A stretch of DNA of 48,669 nt from Chara braunii (Eukaryota > Streptophyta > Charophyceae > Charales > Characeae): contig BFEA01000189.1 in the NCBI GenBank assembly GCA_003427395.1, forward strand, positions 1,229,786 to 1,278,454. Direction: 5' to 3'. The position numbers and the translations under genes are program-made. The notes below the pieces were generated by a model. The model made no database searches. It saw only the letters and a program-made list of their open reading frames with translations, and was not told where the DNA came from. The first letter of the stretch is position 1. Each line of letters opens with the position of its first letter. Positions 10,756-21,499 of the stretch are shown piece by piece.

Positions 10756-12226
10756 TTAGTTTCCTTTCACAGTGTCTTGATCGTCACCGCCATCATCATG
10801 GTCGGCTTCCAAAGGAGTTTCCTTTTTTCGAGATTTCTCACCCTCTCGAGTTCCCCGTTCCCCTCGCAGTGAATCGACATACTCTTGCAAGTCTTGTCTC
10901 GCAAGTTCCCAGACTGCAACATCCTTCTTGAAGTGCTCAACGTTGCATTCTCTGCACAGCTCTTGTACGCGTGTGTAGTGTAGGGACCCATAGTACTCTG
11001 CGCACACTTTCATGTATGCAGCAAATCCATCCTCGTCGGGATCTTCCTCATCCCTGTTAACTTGAGCATTCCAAGCTTCGTCCCCATCTTCGAGATCGTC
11101 TTCCTCTTGCCGTTCTTTCCCTTCTCACAAAACCACTTTTGCCTTCCCTTTCAGATCAGCTAGGCCGCACATAAGTGCTGCAAGCATCCGCTTAATGTCA
11201 AATAGTCCGCTGCTTGTGCTTTCGAGCTTGGATTGCAGGTTCTGCTTAGTGCTTGATGGTCCTTCGTCATCGGAAAGCTCGATGCGCTTAGGCTTGGTTT
11301 TCGAACTGCCCTTAGACTTTGGCTTGGCGCGTGCTGCAGATGGAGAGTTCTCCATCGGAGTGCGGACGCCACTTCTCTTGCGTTTCTCATTACTCGAAAG
11401 TTCCTTATTCCCGCCTTGCACTTCCCGTCGGAGGCGTTCCAACTCCTCTCGCTCCATAGCGTCCAGCTTAGACTTCTTGTCCATATCATCGAGTTTCGAG
11501 CTAATGAGTTTCAAAGAGTACCCCAACGTGGCAGTAACCCACGCTTTCATCTCATCGTTTTTTTTTAGAGCGAGCACCGTCTCTGTTGCCTTCATCAGGA
11601 GGTTCGATGCTCCGGGTACCGCTCCGCTTGACCACTCCAATTCTTGGTCTGACGAGTTTTTTCTTGGCTTCATCGATTGCTTTGTTGGACTTGATGTTCT
11701 CCAATATCTCCATGTACTCTTTGGTGAAGTACGCCCGATTACCAGGTCCGGGAAAATTGTTCGCGGTCGGGCCTTTGCCCCCTCCACCTGACGCCGAGCT
11801 ACCACCATGTCCACTGTGAAAGCCGTGTGGGTTTGGTTGAACTGCAGGAGGCTGCTGCGGCTGAATCGCCATCTGAGCAGGCTGTTGAACAGGTTGTACT
11901 ACTGCAAACATCTGTGGGAATGGTACGCTCCCCATCCATGGGGCGTTGCCTAGCCAAGGGGCAGGCTGCTGCTGGGGTAGACCCCAGGGTTGCGGCCTCC
12001 ACTGGTTGAGTACTGCTTGGTACTGCATAGGAGCAGGAGTTGTCGTCGGAACAGGAGCAGGAGCTGGTGGCACATGAGTTCCTGGTGGCGCATGCACCTG
12101 CCTACCAACGTAGTATAGAGGAGGCACGCTCGGTGGTGCCGGGTGCGCAGCCGGGCCCACAACAACCGGATATGGTACACTGGGTCCTGCATGTTGCGCG
12201 TACTGGTTTCCGCTCGTACCCTCCAT
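10756..12226 (-). pseudogene. PLE A ORF1: Pro/Gln-rich, coiled-coil protein with SAP-like C-terminus (broken)
   Basis: Probably the element's nucleic-acid-binding accessory protein; the function is inferred. The start at 12226 gives a disordered Pro/Gln-rich region of about 150 residues, then FTKEYMEILENIKSNKAIDE. After a frameshift near 11640 come a coiled coil (about 11505-11400, LDAMEREELERLRREV), a basic stretch (SSNEKRKRSG; KPKSKGSSKTKPKR), an acidic stretch (11124-11030) and a segment RVQELCRECNVEHFKKDVAV followed by WELARQDLQEY. The last segment resembles a SAP-type fold and is conserved in element B. A TGA at 11125-11127 interrupts it. The natural stop is TAA at 10756-10758, and ORF2 continues in the same frame. 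Confidence 0.7.
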
Positions 12227-12593
12227 CTAGTAGCGACCACAATTAGACCACTTGCCACGTCGACTGTCGGCCTTCCCACTCCGATTTCTCGAGTACATGC
12301 GCCCCGCAACGAAAGAGATGATACACAAACTTACGCCGACGCTGAATGCGATCTCAGTGACGCGTTGATGCTCGAACCAGCTCCAGGTTTCGACATAGGC
12401 AGTGACCTTCACCACCATTTCCCTCCTACCATGTGTGTCGCAAGCCGAGAGGGCGTATCAACGACGCCGATGGCTAGCCCAACTTGATGCTAATTAGGAA
12501 GGAAGGATAGTAGGAATATTGAAAATCATATGTGTTAAATCAAAAATTGGATATAAAATTTTAAACGTAAAACTCAAAGACTCCCAGTACGCC

Positions 12594-12603
12594 CATTATA
12601 TAC
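12594..12603 (-). promoter_or_regulatory. Candidate TATA box of PLE A
   Basis: On the minus strand this reads AGTATATAATGGG. It sits about 370 nt upstream of the ORF1 ATG and about 250 nt inside the element's 5' end. It is a sequence match only. Confidence 0.35.
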
Positions 12604-13192
12604 TGACGAAATAATAGGATCCATGCCAACATTCCCACATCGCGTCAAGAAGGGAACGAAAGGAAGCAATACACATGAAATCGATTAGGAATAATTAATT
12701 AATAATAATTCAAAATAATTGAACAGCAAAACGGAAGCACGACTTCACAGAGTATGCTCGATGACATCACATAGTATGCTCAATGAAGACTGCACCTCAG
12801 CATCGTTCCCAAGCTGCGACAAGGTCGATGCTGAGGCTCATGTCCATGAGAAGAAGATTATACATAATGGACCCAAAATTTAGAAGAAGATGCCTTGACC
12901 TTTAATATCATGGCGTACAACACCTTCCCCTCCCCCGTTCCATAACCAAAAGTTACGGAAACTCAATCCTTCCACTCAATACACCACTCAGATTGAGGAT
13001 TCCTAGTACTCAACTCTACTTAAATATTTTAATACCTACCTGCTCGACTCTCGGTCGAGTATGCAAAAATCCACAGCGGAAAAAACGAAATAACAAAAAG
13101 ATTATGCAATGAATGTATGCTGCCAAAAAACCAGTCCGGATGCTTATGGAAAACCTCCACAGTCGAGGGACCCGGTCCGCTTATCCGTCGTG

Positions 13193-13660
13193 TATCCATC
13201 GGGTCCTTCGTACCTAGTAGAAAGGCGTCGTACCGAAAAACGAGTTTACTTGAGAATTACTTGAAGGAGTTCGTCCATAAATAGCCGTAGATCATCTGAT
13301 CCAAATCAAGAGTCCTTGGTTCCGCCAAATTGGAACCAGATAGTGAGGTACGTACATTCAGGCAAATTTTTGCGATTCGACTGGGCGGCTTGGATACTCA
13401 ATTGTACATACTGGAGACAAACTTCCAAAAAAACATCCGCCGAGTATCCATCGGGTCCTTCGTGCCTAGTAGAAAGGCGCCGTAATGTCGTTACCTGAAG
13501 GAGTTCGTCCGTGAATAGCCGTAGATCATCTGATCCGAATCAAGAGTCCTTGGTTCCGCCGAATTGGAACCAAATAGTGAGGTACGTACATTCAGGCAAA
13601 TTTGCCATTCGACTCAGCGGCTTGGATACTCAATTGTACAGTGTTGATATACTGGCGACA
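13193..13660. repeat. Tandem duplication in the 3' UTR of PLE A'
   Basis: Two units of about 234-236 bp, homologous to those at 7176-7643. Unit marks are GAGTTCGTCC near 13268 and 13502. Confidence 0.85.
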
Positions 13661-13904
13661 AACTTCCAAAAAACATTCGTAAATAGAGTGTTGCCAGTGC
13701 GGCCAGCAGTCCTGTTACTAGGTGCTTCAAAACCATGCATAAAGTTGTACAGTCGGGTAGGTACAGTCCGTAATATACTTCCTGAGGCCCAAAAAAGTCT
13801 GCGGTTTTGAAAAAACGAGTTGCTGAGATCGAGGAAACGTGTAAGCCTCATTCTCCTTCTCAATGCTAAGACAGAAAAACAGGCCTCCTTATGCGTGGCC
13901 TAAG

Positions 13905-14848
13905 TCATGGGGGTACATCCGAAACTACATACTTGACGATCTCCTGGATCTGGCTCCAGAAGGGGTTGTCACACTCTCGTCGTTGCATCCATCTGAGACC
14001 AGCTAAGATAATATTGCTGGGTACCCAAGTTCTTGATTTCAACTGCCAATGTGAGAACACCAAGGCAGATGGTGCCCCTATCATTGCAGTTCTCAACGAT
14101 ACGAAGAATAATATTTGCTATAGTGGCAAATTTGGTCGTTTTAGGCCCAAATGAAGTTGGGTTCTTGTAAGTCTGAAAACACAAGTCCCCGGGTCCCCAT
14201 ATTGATTCGCGGTTCTTAAATTTGTGAGCGACAACAACTATTTTTTCAACTTCGGAGATGACTATCCTTGTTTCCAAAAAATCAAGAATTTTAATTCCTG
14301 TGTCGGTCCTTTCCAAACTGATTTCCTTGGGATAACACTGTTTAATATTATCCAGGCGGTCATTAGCTCTGGTGTACCCTGTTGGGTTATTTTTATCAAA
14401 AAAGGAAAAGAGTAATAGATCATCTATGTATTTTTTCCCAGTTATGAATTTTGCATCGGTGCCAAGTGATGTGATGAAGTTATACTCAGAGTACATACAC
14501 ATCACACATGCAAGCGAGGGACTGGCTCTCCCTCCCATTGGGATACCTTTCTTCTGGCGTAGAATAGCATCAGAGACTAAAAACACAATGTGTTTTAGTT
14601 GGAACCGGGTTAGGGAGATCAGAGTAGTAAGCCGGAAGGATTTCCAACCAACTTCTCCGTGAGATTTCCTGAACGTTGTCAACTTTTTTCGAGTACTCAG
14701 TCGGATCCACCGCACACCTTTATGAACAAACCACTCAATAATCCATTGGAGTGCCCGATAAATAATCTCATGTGGAAGTTGGGTAAACATTTCTTTTATA
14801 TCGTAGGTTCGCGCGACCACACCATATTTAGACATAGGGCCATCATTC
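13905..14848 (-). pseudogene. PLE A' reverse transcriptase, C-terminal part
   Basis: An uninterrupted frame of 288 residues (14835-13969) starts at motif A (TYDIKEMFTQLP). It continues through motif B (KKGIPMGGRASPSLACVMC) to motif C (KKYIDDLLLF), where both catalytic Asp residues are intact, unlike the Asn-bearing copy A. After about 14030 the frame shifts, and the C-terminus (QIQEIVKYVVSDVPP) is read in another frame, ending at 13905. The EN, linker, motif 2 and ORF1 are missing because of the 5' truncation, so it cannot encode a working protein. Confidence 0.85.
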
Positions 14849-15167
14849 CTCCTTCTGAACTTGCTTTGGTGGATTTACGATGGTATGGAATAAATAGGGA
14901 GGGATGGAGAGGACAACAATTGACTGTGCAGTTGGGTATGATGGTTTATCTGACGGTGTGCGGTGGACTGAAGAGGCTGTACACAACCAACAAACGGGAT
15001 CATGGTATCATTGTTTTTCTCTTCTGTATCATGGACGCTGGACCTGGTTTCCAGCAGGTGCTACTCCCCCACCAACTGAATGGAGTCACTAGTTGAGAGG
15101 CTAGGACTCCTAGGAGTGACTGTTCTTATCACCACACCTAGCAGACTCTCAAAAAAAAAAAAAAAAA
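14849..15167 (+). mobile_element. LINE-type 3' tail with stem-loop and poly(A)
   Basis: Contains GGACGCTGGACCTGGTTTCC then AGCAGGTG, a TCTTATCA loop flanked by inverted arms, and an A run at 15151-15166. The same module occurs before the poly(A) of LINE fragments at 24.8 and 25.7 kb. The 5' boundary coincides with the 5' junction of PLE A'. Confidence 0.6.
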
Positions 15168-15246
15168 GAATGGCCGTCCCTACTGAGCCCCAGCCTTGGT
15201 TCCTGAGCCCAGTGGGCTTTTTTCAGCCGCCTGAGTTTTCTCATCA

Positions 15247-15357
15247 CTACCGTCTTCAGCTGAATAGAACGCCCAGTCAATATCGCTGCATTTGGACTGA
15301 AAGTTGGGCCAAATGCAGCCACAAATACCGAGTGTTCTATTCGGGTGAAGACGGTAG
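15247..15357. mobile_element. 111-bp foldback element, family F copy 1
   Basis: Ends CTACCGTCTTCAGCTGAATA and (complement) CTACCGTCTTCACCCGAATA form outer arms. An inner perfect 10-bp arm, CTGCATTTGG/CCAAATGCAG, lies within. The copy at 22257-22367 has the same length and the same arm layout. No clear target duplication is visible. Confidence 0.7.
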
Positions 15358-15367
15358 CTCAATTTTT

Positions 15368-15691
15368 CTAAGGATGAAAGAATCTACTTGATGCCCTTGA
15401 CAATGTCATTAACTGATAAGCTTCGAGTTGACTGAATAAGATACACTTGGAAAGGAGCTGCAGTGGGCCCAATCAATCAATCTTGAAGTTCTCCTTTTCT
15501 TGGGGAGGGGGGGGGGGGGGGGGGAAGGGGGGAATGGCAGCGGGCAACTGCGTTTCAGTTCTGAAACAAGTTCTGAGTGGCAAAGCAGTTAGCAGATTGA
15601 GTGCTGAGTTTTGGAAGCACAGAACCCAGGTCTGTTCTATTTTTTTCAGCCGTGCAGTTTGGTAAGCTTTTTGTTTTGGGCCCCTTTTCTA
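15368..15691. other. Unassigned stretch with poly(G)
   Basis: Contains a G-rich run at about 15501-15533. No gene recognised. Confidence 0.5.
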
Positions 15692-15928
15692 CTTAAACCA
15701 CCAGTACTTGGCCCATACATTGGCCGCGGGTGTTTCCCGGTAACGCCCGCGACTGATGGGCTTCGGGGGCTACCTGACCACAATGCCTGGGCGCGCCAGC
15801 CAAAAGGAAACCGAACTGACGCCAGCCAAAGGAAACCGAAACGACGCGGAGGCGGGTCGGCAAAACTTGGCGCGCAGGGCGTTTTCCAGCTCGGCGTCAA
15901 TAGCTGGGCCAAGTACTGGTGGTTTAAG
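15692..15928. mobile_element. 237-bp MITE with perfect 24-bp TIRs, family T
   Basis: 15692-15715 (CTTAAACCACCAGTACTTGG then CCCA) is the exact inverted complement of 15905-15928. A TTAA lies inside each end (15693-15696 and 15924-15927). If TTAA is the target duplication, the true ends are ACCACCAGTACTTGG and a piggyBac-like origin is possible. Related ends occur near 27270-27428, 28944-28975 and 29717-29738. No coding capacity. Confidence 0.85.
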
Positions 15929-16140
15929 TTTATGTTTTGGGGAATTTCTTTTACGTCAAATTTGAGTTCCTAATGTGCGAAAAATTGTGCACCTGCAAAG
16001 AAAGCAACACCCCAGTTGGAAATGTGATGAAAGTACTGCAGTCGTGGTGTCAGGAGGGGTGTCATAACTACAGGCGTCGGTCGTGGTGTCAGACGGGGAA
16101 AGAAAAAAAAGAAAAAAGGGCCCGATGGATCCTTTTCTAC

Positions 16141-16424
16141 GCGATTTGCAGTTTCAAACTCAGCAGCTGTTTCCTTCGCGGGCGTGTTGTATTTGCGAAG
16201 TCAAAACTTGCCGCATCCGTACTTGTTTCTTATGTTTCTTTTTCGGTTTCTGGGCCTGTGAATGAGATGGAGAAATGACCCAGCGATTTGCAGTTTCAAA
16301 CTCAGCAGCTGTTTCCTTCGCGGGCGTGTTGTATTTGTGAACTTTGAACTTGCCGCGTCCGTACTTGTTTCTTATGTTTCTTTTTCGGTTTCTGGGCCTG
16401 TGAATGAGATGGAGAAATGACCCA
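16141..16424. repeat. 142-bp tandem duplication
   Basis: GCGATTTGCAGTTTCAAACT begins at 16141 and 16283. The two units are nearly identical through GAGATGGAGAAATGACCCA. Confidence 0.93.
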
Positions 16425-16504
16425 TCGACCCTGCCGATGAACACACACATGGCGCACACTCATGAGCGCTGACACACCTACCATACAGCATGCGTGTGCA
16501 TGTT

Positions 16505-17285
<781 letters not shown>

Positions 17286-17394
17286 TCCATTCGTGGTGTT
17301 GCCTGCCTGCAGCCCACTTTCAACAGAAGTCAAATGAGTCCACAATTCAATGCTTCAATATGGGGATTCTGCAGATCACCGAGGGTTCAGCCTC
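17286..17394. repeat. Left copy of 108-bp direct repeat flanking PLE B
   Basis: From TCCATTCGTGGTGTTGCCTG to CAGCCTC. It matches 21643-21750 at about 94%, with one 1-nt length difference. Probably a long target-site duplication. Confidence 0.85.
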
Positions 17395-17397
17395 TGA

Positions 17398-18163
17398 AGA
17401 TATCCGAGAAGCTCGATTCAGTCGACAAAATGTCCAAAGCAGCGGAAGCCGAGCGCGCGAAGATAGCCAAGAAGGTTGAAGAATTGGAATCGAAAGGCGT
17501 AATGAGCGAAGGAGTAATGAGAAGAGGAAGAGAGTAATGGGATTGAATTTGCCAGCACAAGACCGGCAAAAATCGAGATCAAGGTCTAGGAGCGGTGGAA
17601 TCAAGATTCGCCAACCTCAGATCGAAGTGTCCTCAAACGAGGAGGATAAGAAGACGGGAGTCCACAAGGGTGTTCCGGAGGACAAGCCCAATGTGAATTC
17701 GGAAGACGTTATGAAAATGCTATCAATGATAGCTGGGAAAGTACAAGGGGGGCAAAGCGGCCCTGCTATGGAGATCGTGGAGAACACGAAGACCAACGCG
17801 AACGCGGATAAGGAGGAGGACGACAGCGACGAATCCGAAGATGAAGAGAAGGGCAAACTGAAGTTGAACCGGGGTAGCTGCACGAAGAGCGATAAGACGG
17901 AGGTCGGGATCGTTGAATGCATGAGACAGAGGCTCGATCACTATATGGAGATGAATGGGAAGAAGATCAAGAGCCTCTGCCTGGCGAGGGGAGTGAAATG
18001 GGAACGGAAAGACAAGAGCGCATGGGAGCTCGCGAAACAAGACACTGACGAGTTCACCAGACTTGTAAATGGAGAAGACGAGCATGAAACGGATGTCAAA
18101 GAAGAAGGTGGCGAGGAAGATTCTGAAGAAGAAGACGACGATGGAGGTGTTCCTGGGAATTAG
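17398..18163 (+). pseudogene. PLE B ORF1, C-terminal part with SAP-like segment
   Basis: Begins in the coiled coil (KISEKLDSVDKMSK; AERAKIAKKVEELESK), read in one frame up to about 17537. It then continues in a second frame with SNEKRKRVMG, an RSRSRSRS stretch, IEVSSNEED, a segment VMKMLSMIAG (A has IKRMLAALMC), an acidic block (DSDESEDEEKGK) and the SAP-like KIKSLCLARGVKWERKDKSA followed by WELAKQDTDEF. It ends in an acidic tail and GGVPGN, then TAG at 18161-18163. A has the same domain order and a GN-stop ending. One frameshift lies near 17490-17535. ORF2 follows in the same frame with no spacer. The role in nucleic-acid binding is inferred. Confidence 0.75.
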
Positions 18164-20755
18164 ATTTCCCAGAGAGGCCTCAGGCGTCTTCTGATCCGGA
18201 TTAGCAACGCTATCGGGAACGAACAAGAAGGGTTAAGGGATGACTTAGAAGGAGCGTTCAGACTGGGAACTATCCTCTCATTTATCCTCGGACGCGTGAC
18301 ATGGGGCGCCACTTTTTTGAAGTACCTAACGCGTATCGATCCGAATGTTCTAGTAGAACCAAAGCAATGCACCTCATGTGTGTATCTGCTAGCCTTGCCG
18401 TTCTGCAAGAAGACATATATCGGGCAGACATGTAGGACACTGGCATGATGTAGATGGCGAGAACACACGCGTGCCTCTGCAGTGGACCGGATCTTCAAAG
18501 TTCACAAATGGTTGAGTAAATTCGGTTTTTGGAAATATACAACTATTCCGTTATTTTTTTGCGATAAAAACGATCTCCGGAATATAGAGACTAAAATTAT
18601 TAACTATGAAAACCCATGTCTTAATTGCAGAAAGAATAAACCAAGGACTAGACCAAGAAGAGCAAGGGTGAAGTCAAAGAATAAAAAGGGTGGTAAGAAA
18701 TGGGAACCACTCACCTTTGCGTGTGTGAATTTTCGTCGGACCACTAATTTGCTTGATATACTAAAATCATTGAAGGGTATAGCGAGACCTGGATCGATCA
18801 AGTGCTCTGGAGGATCCAGATGGGTCACTCCTTGGCGAGTGATCAGATTGGCCTACGGGGAATCTAAGTTCAAATTTGAGGGATCGTGCATGTTGCTGAG
18901 GGATATGAAGTCTGTTTTTGAGGATGGAGGGACGTTTGAACAAACTTGCCTGATTCGGACCGAAACTGAGGCAGATAGGAGGAAAGCAGAGTTGTTCTCC
19001 CTCCTAAGAGCACCGTGGAAAAGGAGAAGTGTTTTTTACCAGAAAGATCCGGATGATCTCATTAAGATGCCGCGAGGATTGAAATGTATTAATAATAAAA
19101 GAGGACGCCAAATTATTCGTGGTTTGATTTCGACTGAGTTAAAGAAAAAACTCGGATATAACCGAAGGCTACAGATTGTGATTGAGATTCTTTTTAGCCC
19201 ATGTGTTAACAAAAACACGGTCAGAAAGGAAGTGTGTGAATGGATCAAAAGTAGGATTGCATCTCAAGAGCAGTCTAACCTTGTACGGAAGAAGCTCAGG
19301 ACGGTCTGTACAAAAACCAAGTCCGTAGCTGATCTTCTACATAACCACGAGGCATGCGCAACCGATGACTCACCGGTTTGCATATGCGAGAGGTTTCAAC
19401 TGCCCAAACCGAACGGGCATGTTCAGGTGAGACTCAACGAGATTCCTGAGATCCATTCCTTTTTGCATAACTCACGAAACGTACCATACCCTGGGAGAAT
19501 GGCGTACATCGAAGAGATCAATCGCAACTGTCAAACAACGCTCAAAGTTATAGAGAAAGCTGGGGTCAAGGACGTTTTTCGGGTTTCTCCTCTGAAACTC
19601 GGGAGGGTCAGACCTGCAAAACCTGCTCGAACGGTCCTCTGCGAGTATGTCAAAGGAGTAAAAGCGGCCCTGGATGGTCTCGTACTATCACCATTACATA
19701 GGAATCTGGGTGCTACACTGGTTGAAGGCCCGGTTTCATATCATGCTGGAATGAGGAAAACCTTCAACGATAACACTGATTTCGAAAGAATTAAAAAATC
19801 TGAAACCGATGTGCTTAGGAGTATGCGGAAACAGTACAAAGAGTTGAAACTTGAAAGGATCGTGAAATGAGATGGAAAAGGCAAACTGCAGAACTCGTTC
19901 ATAATGAGTAAAGACAACTATGATATAAAGGAAATGTTCTCCAAAATCCCACACGCAGAGATCCGAGACGCTGTGTCTTAGATCTTCAGTGAGATAAGGA
20001 GCAAAGACAGATATTGGGTCCGTGCAAAGATAAGAGGAAAAAGAGTTGTGCTAAGAAAATCAGCTGGAGAAGGAGGATGGAAATCAGTACGGTTGCCGGA
20101 TCTAAAAAAATTGGTGGATTTCGCTCTCGATAATGTATATTTTAAATCAACAGGTGAGATACTAAAACAAAACAAAGGCATTTCGATGGGGGGTCTGACT
20201 AGCCCTCCTCTGGCGTGCCTTGTATGTATATACGCCGAGGAAAAGTTTTTGAGCCTGGGACGTGATTCATGTTCCCTCTTTGGTAAAAGGTATGTAGATG
20301 ATCTCCTACTGATTGGACTGTACCACCATGGGGACGACACACGGATTATCTAGATCATGGATAAGATCGTATCTTACTACCAACCGGAATTGAGGCTCGA
20401 GAGGACCAACACTGGAAATAATATTGTGGAATTTTTGGAGACTAAACTTTTTTCAGTGAACGATTCGACTGTCGTTGTATCCATGCATAAATTCAAGAAT
20501 ATGGATAGTATCTAGGAGGACCCTAGGAGGCCAAAATATATGGTAACTTGGCACTTCTTGTCTTTTGGGGCAATGGAACAGAAAGTGGCTAATATTATCG
20601 GGACCATTTTTCGCATTAACGCCAATACAAGTGATGAAGCTCTGCTAACTCTTGGGTTGGTGACATTGCACAGGGAATTAAAATGGGGGGATTTTCTGAC
20701 AAAAGTGTTTCTTACAGCTTTGAGGAAAGCCGCCGCGAAGTTAGGAGGGATATGA
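18164..20755 (+). pseudogene. PLE B ORF2: GIY-YIG endonuclease, CxC linker, reverse transcriptase (stops, no frameshift)
   Basis: One continuous frame of about 860 codons. GIY-YIG: CVYLLALPFCKKTYIGQT (18386-18440), then CRWREH and the catalytic Glu in NIETKIINYENPCLN. The linker has LLRAPWKRR and RGRQIIRG and ends with CICERFQLP, the intact CxC motif (about 19381). RT: VLSPLHRNLGATLVEGP (motif 1), YDIKEMFSKIP (motif A, about 19922), NKGISMGGLTSPPLAC (motif B) and GKRYVDDLLL (motif C, about 20288, both Asp intact). About 70 residues between motif 1 and motif A, including motif 2, are missing relative to A. Internal stops are TGA 18446, TGA 19868, TAG 19979, TAG 20351 and TAG 20513; the natural end is TGA 20753. 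Three of the five align with Trp in A. Confidence 0.87.
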
Positions 20756-20952
20756 CCCATAATGAGTGAGAAAATCGTCGGATGCTATAACGGCTGGACA
20801 TAACTCTTCGTCGACCGAAGAGACACGTTGGCATAAGACAAACTTAAGTGGCAAGCAGGCTACGACGACTCAGAGGTTCGACCCGTGTTGCAGAGACTCC
20901 TCTGAAAATTTTCCGAAATATTTGAAATCCACAGGAACGTGGGATACACTAG

Positions 20953-21270
20953 TGAATCTGACTATAATTAGGACCAGGAACGGCCCGTGCCCGGAAGCTT
21001 CTCGGTGTATCCGGCCGAGCCGGAGGTGTGCAAGTAATCTCTATAGGAAACTTTGAAGTATGCAAGAACGTGGTGAGACACCAATTAATCCGACCAAAAC
21101 CGGGGCCAGGTACGACCTGTATTTGAATCTCTCGGCGTATTCGGTCGAGCCGGAGGTGCATCAAGAGGTTATCATACTTGGAATCCGACTAAAATCGGGG
21201 TCAGGTACAACCTGTACCTGTAAGTCTCTTGGCGTATTCGACTGAACCAGAGGTGCGCAAGTAATCTCAG
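20953..21270. repeat. Three imperfect tandem units in the 3' UTR of PLE B
   Basis: Units start near 20953, 21086 and 21182. Each carries a version of AATCCGACTAAAATCGGGG and CTCGGCGTATTCGGTCGAGC followed by CGGAGGTG. Spacings are about 133 and 96 bp. Confidence 0.8.
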
Positions 21271-21400
21271 CAGGATATCGTACTACGTTGAACTCTACGG
21301 ATCTCATACCAAGTGACCAGGCATGACGTCTACACGTTTCTTAGTTCTCTAGCTGTTCATTTGTCTTTTTGGCTTGCGTAAAAGTTTTCCTTTTTTAAAA

Positions 21401-21424
21401 AAAATATATATATATATATATTAT
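21401..21424. repeat. A-run and (TA)n tract in PLE B 3' UTR
   Basis: A run followed by a TA dinucleotide repeat and ATTATTATG. Confidence 0.85.
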
Positions 21425-21490
21425 TATGGTTTTTGGAACTGGTCCGGTACCTGTCCCGAAAGGAACAGTACTCGAGGCCAGTTTTCGTAG

Positions 21491-21499
21491 TATAAAATA
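21491..21499 (+). promoter_or_regulatory. Candidate TATA box near the 3' end of PLE B
   Basis: TATAAAATA in the context GTAGTATAAAATAGGAACAC, about 150 bp before the element's 3' end. In PLEs with partial tandem copies, the 3' region of an upstream copy can drive the downstream copy, so a promoter here would make sense. Evidence is sequence match only. Confidence 0.35.

Larger units (their letters stand above)
6827..12844 (-). mobile_element. Penelope-like element A, full-length, N-terminal GIY-YIG (Chlamys-like)
   Basis: About 6.0 kb. On the minus strand the order is: 5' UTR (12844-12227), ORF1 (12226-10756), ORF2 with GIY-YIG, linker and reverse transcriptase (10755-7889), and a 3' UTR with a 234-bp tandem duplication (7888-6827). 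The right border is set by the abutting 3' end of a second copy: the sequence CATGAGAAGAAGATTATA at 6827 recurs at 12845. Endonuclease upstream of RT is the permuted order of the Naiad/Chlamys PLE clade; canonical PLEs have it downstream. Frameshifts, premature stops and a mutated RT active site make this copy inactive. Confidence 0.85.
12845..14848 (-). mobile_element. PLE A': 5'-truncated second copy, in partial tandem with PLE A
   Basis: Sequence 12845-14848 matches 6827-8825 over its whole length in the same orientation, including the 3' UTR and its 234-bp duplication. Homology stops at CATCATTC (14848). The copy holds only the RT from motif A onward plus the 3' UTR. Its 3' end abuts the 5' end of PLE A. 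A 5'-truncated upstream copy fused to a full-length copy is the pseudo-LTR structure typical of Penelope elements. Confidence 0.88.

Noticed and set aside
11195-11791. 198-codon plus-strand ORF opposite PLE A ORF1
   Set aside because: The minus-strand frame has homology to ORF1 of PLE B; the plus frame is its shadow.
18446-18448. In-frame TGA in PLE B as selenocysteine, as in some Naiads
   Set aside because: The other internal stops include TAG, several fall on Trp positions, and no SECIS-like element was evident; decay is simpler.
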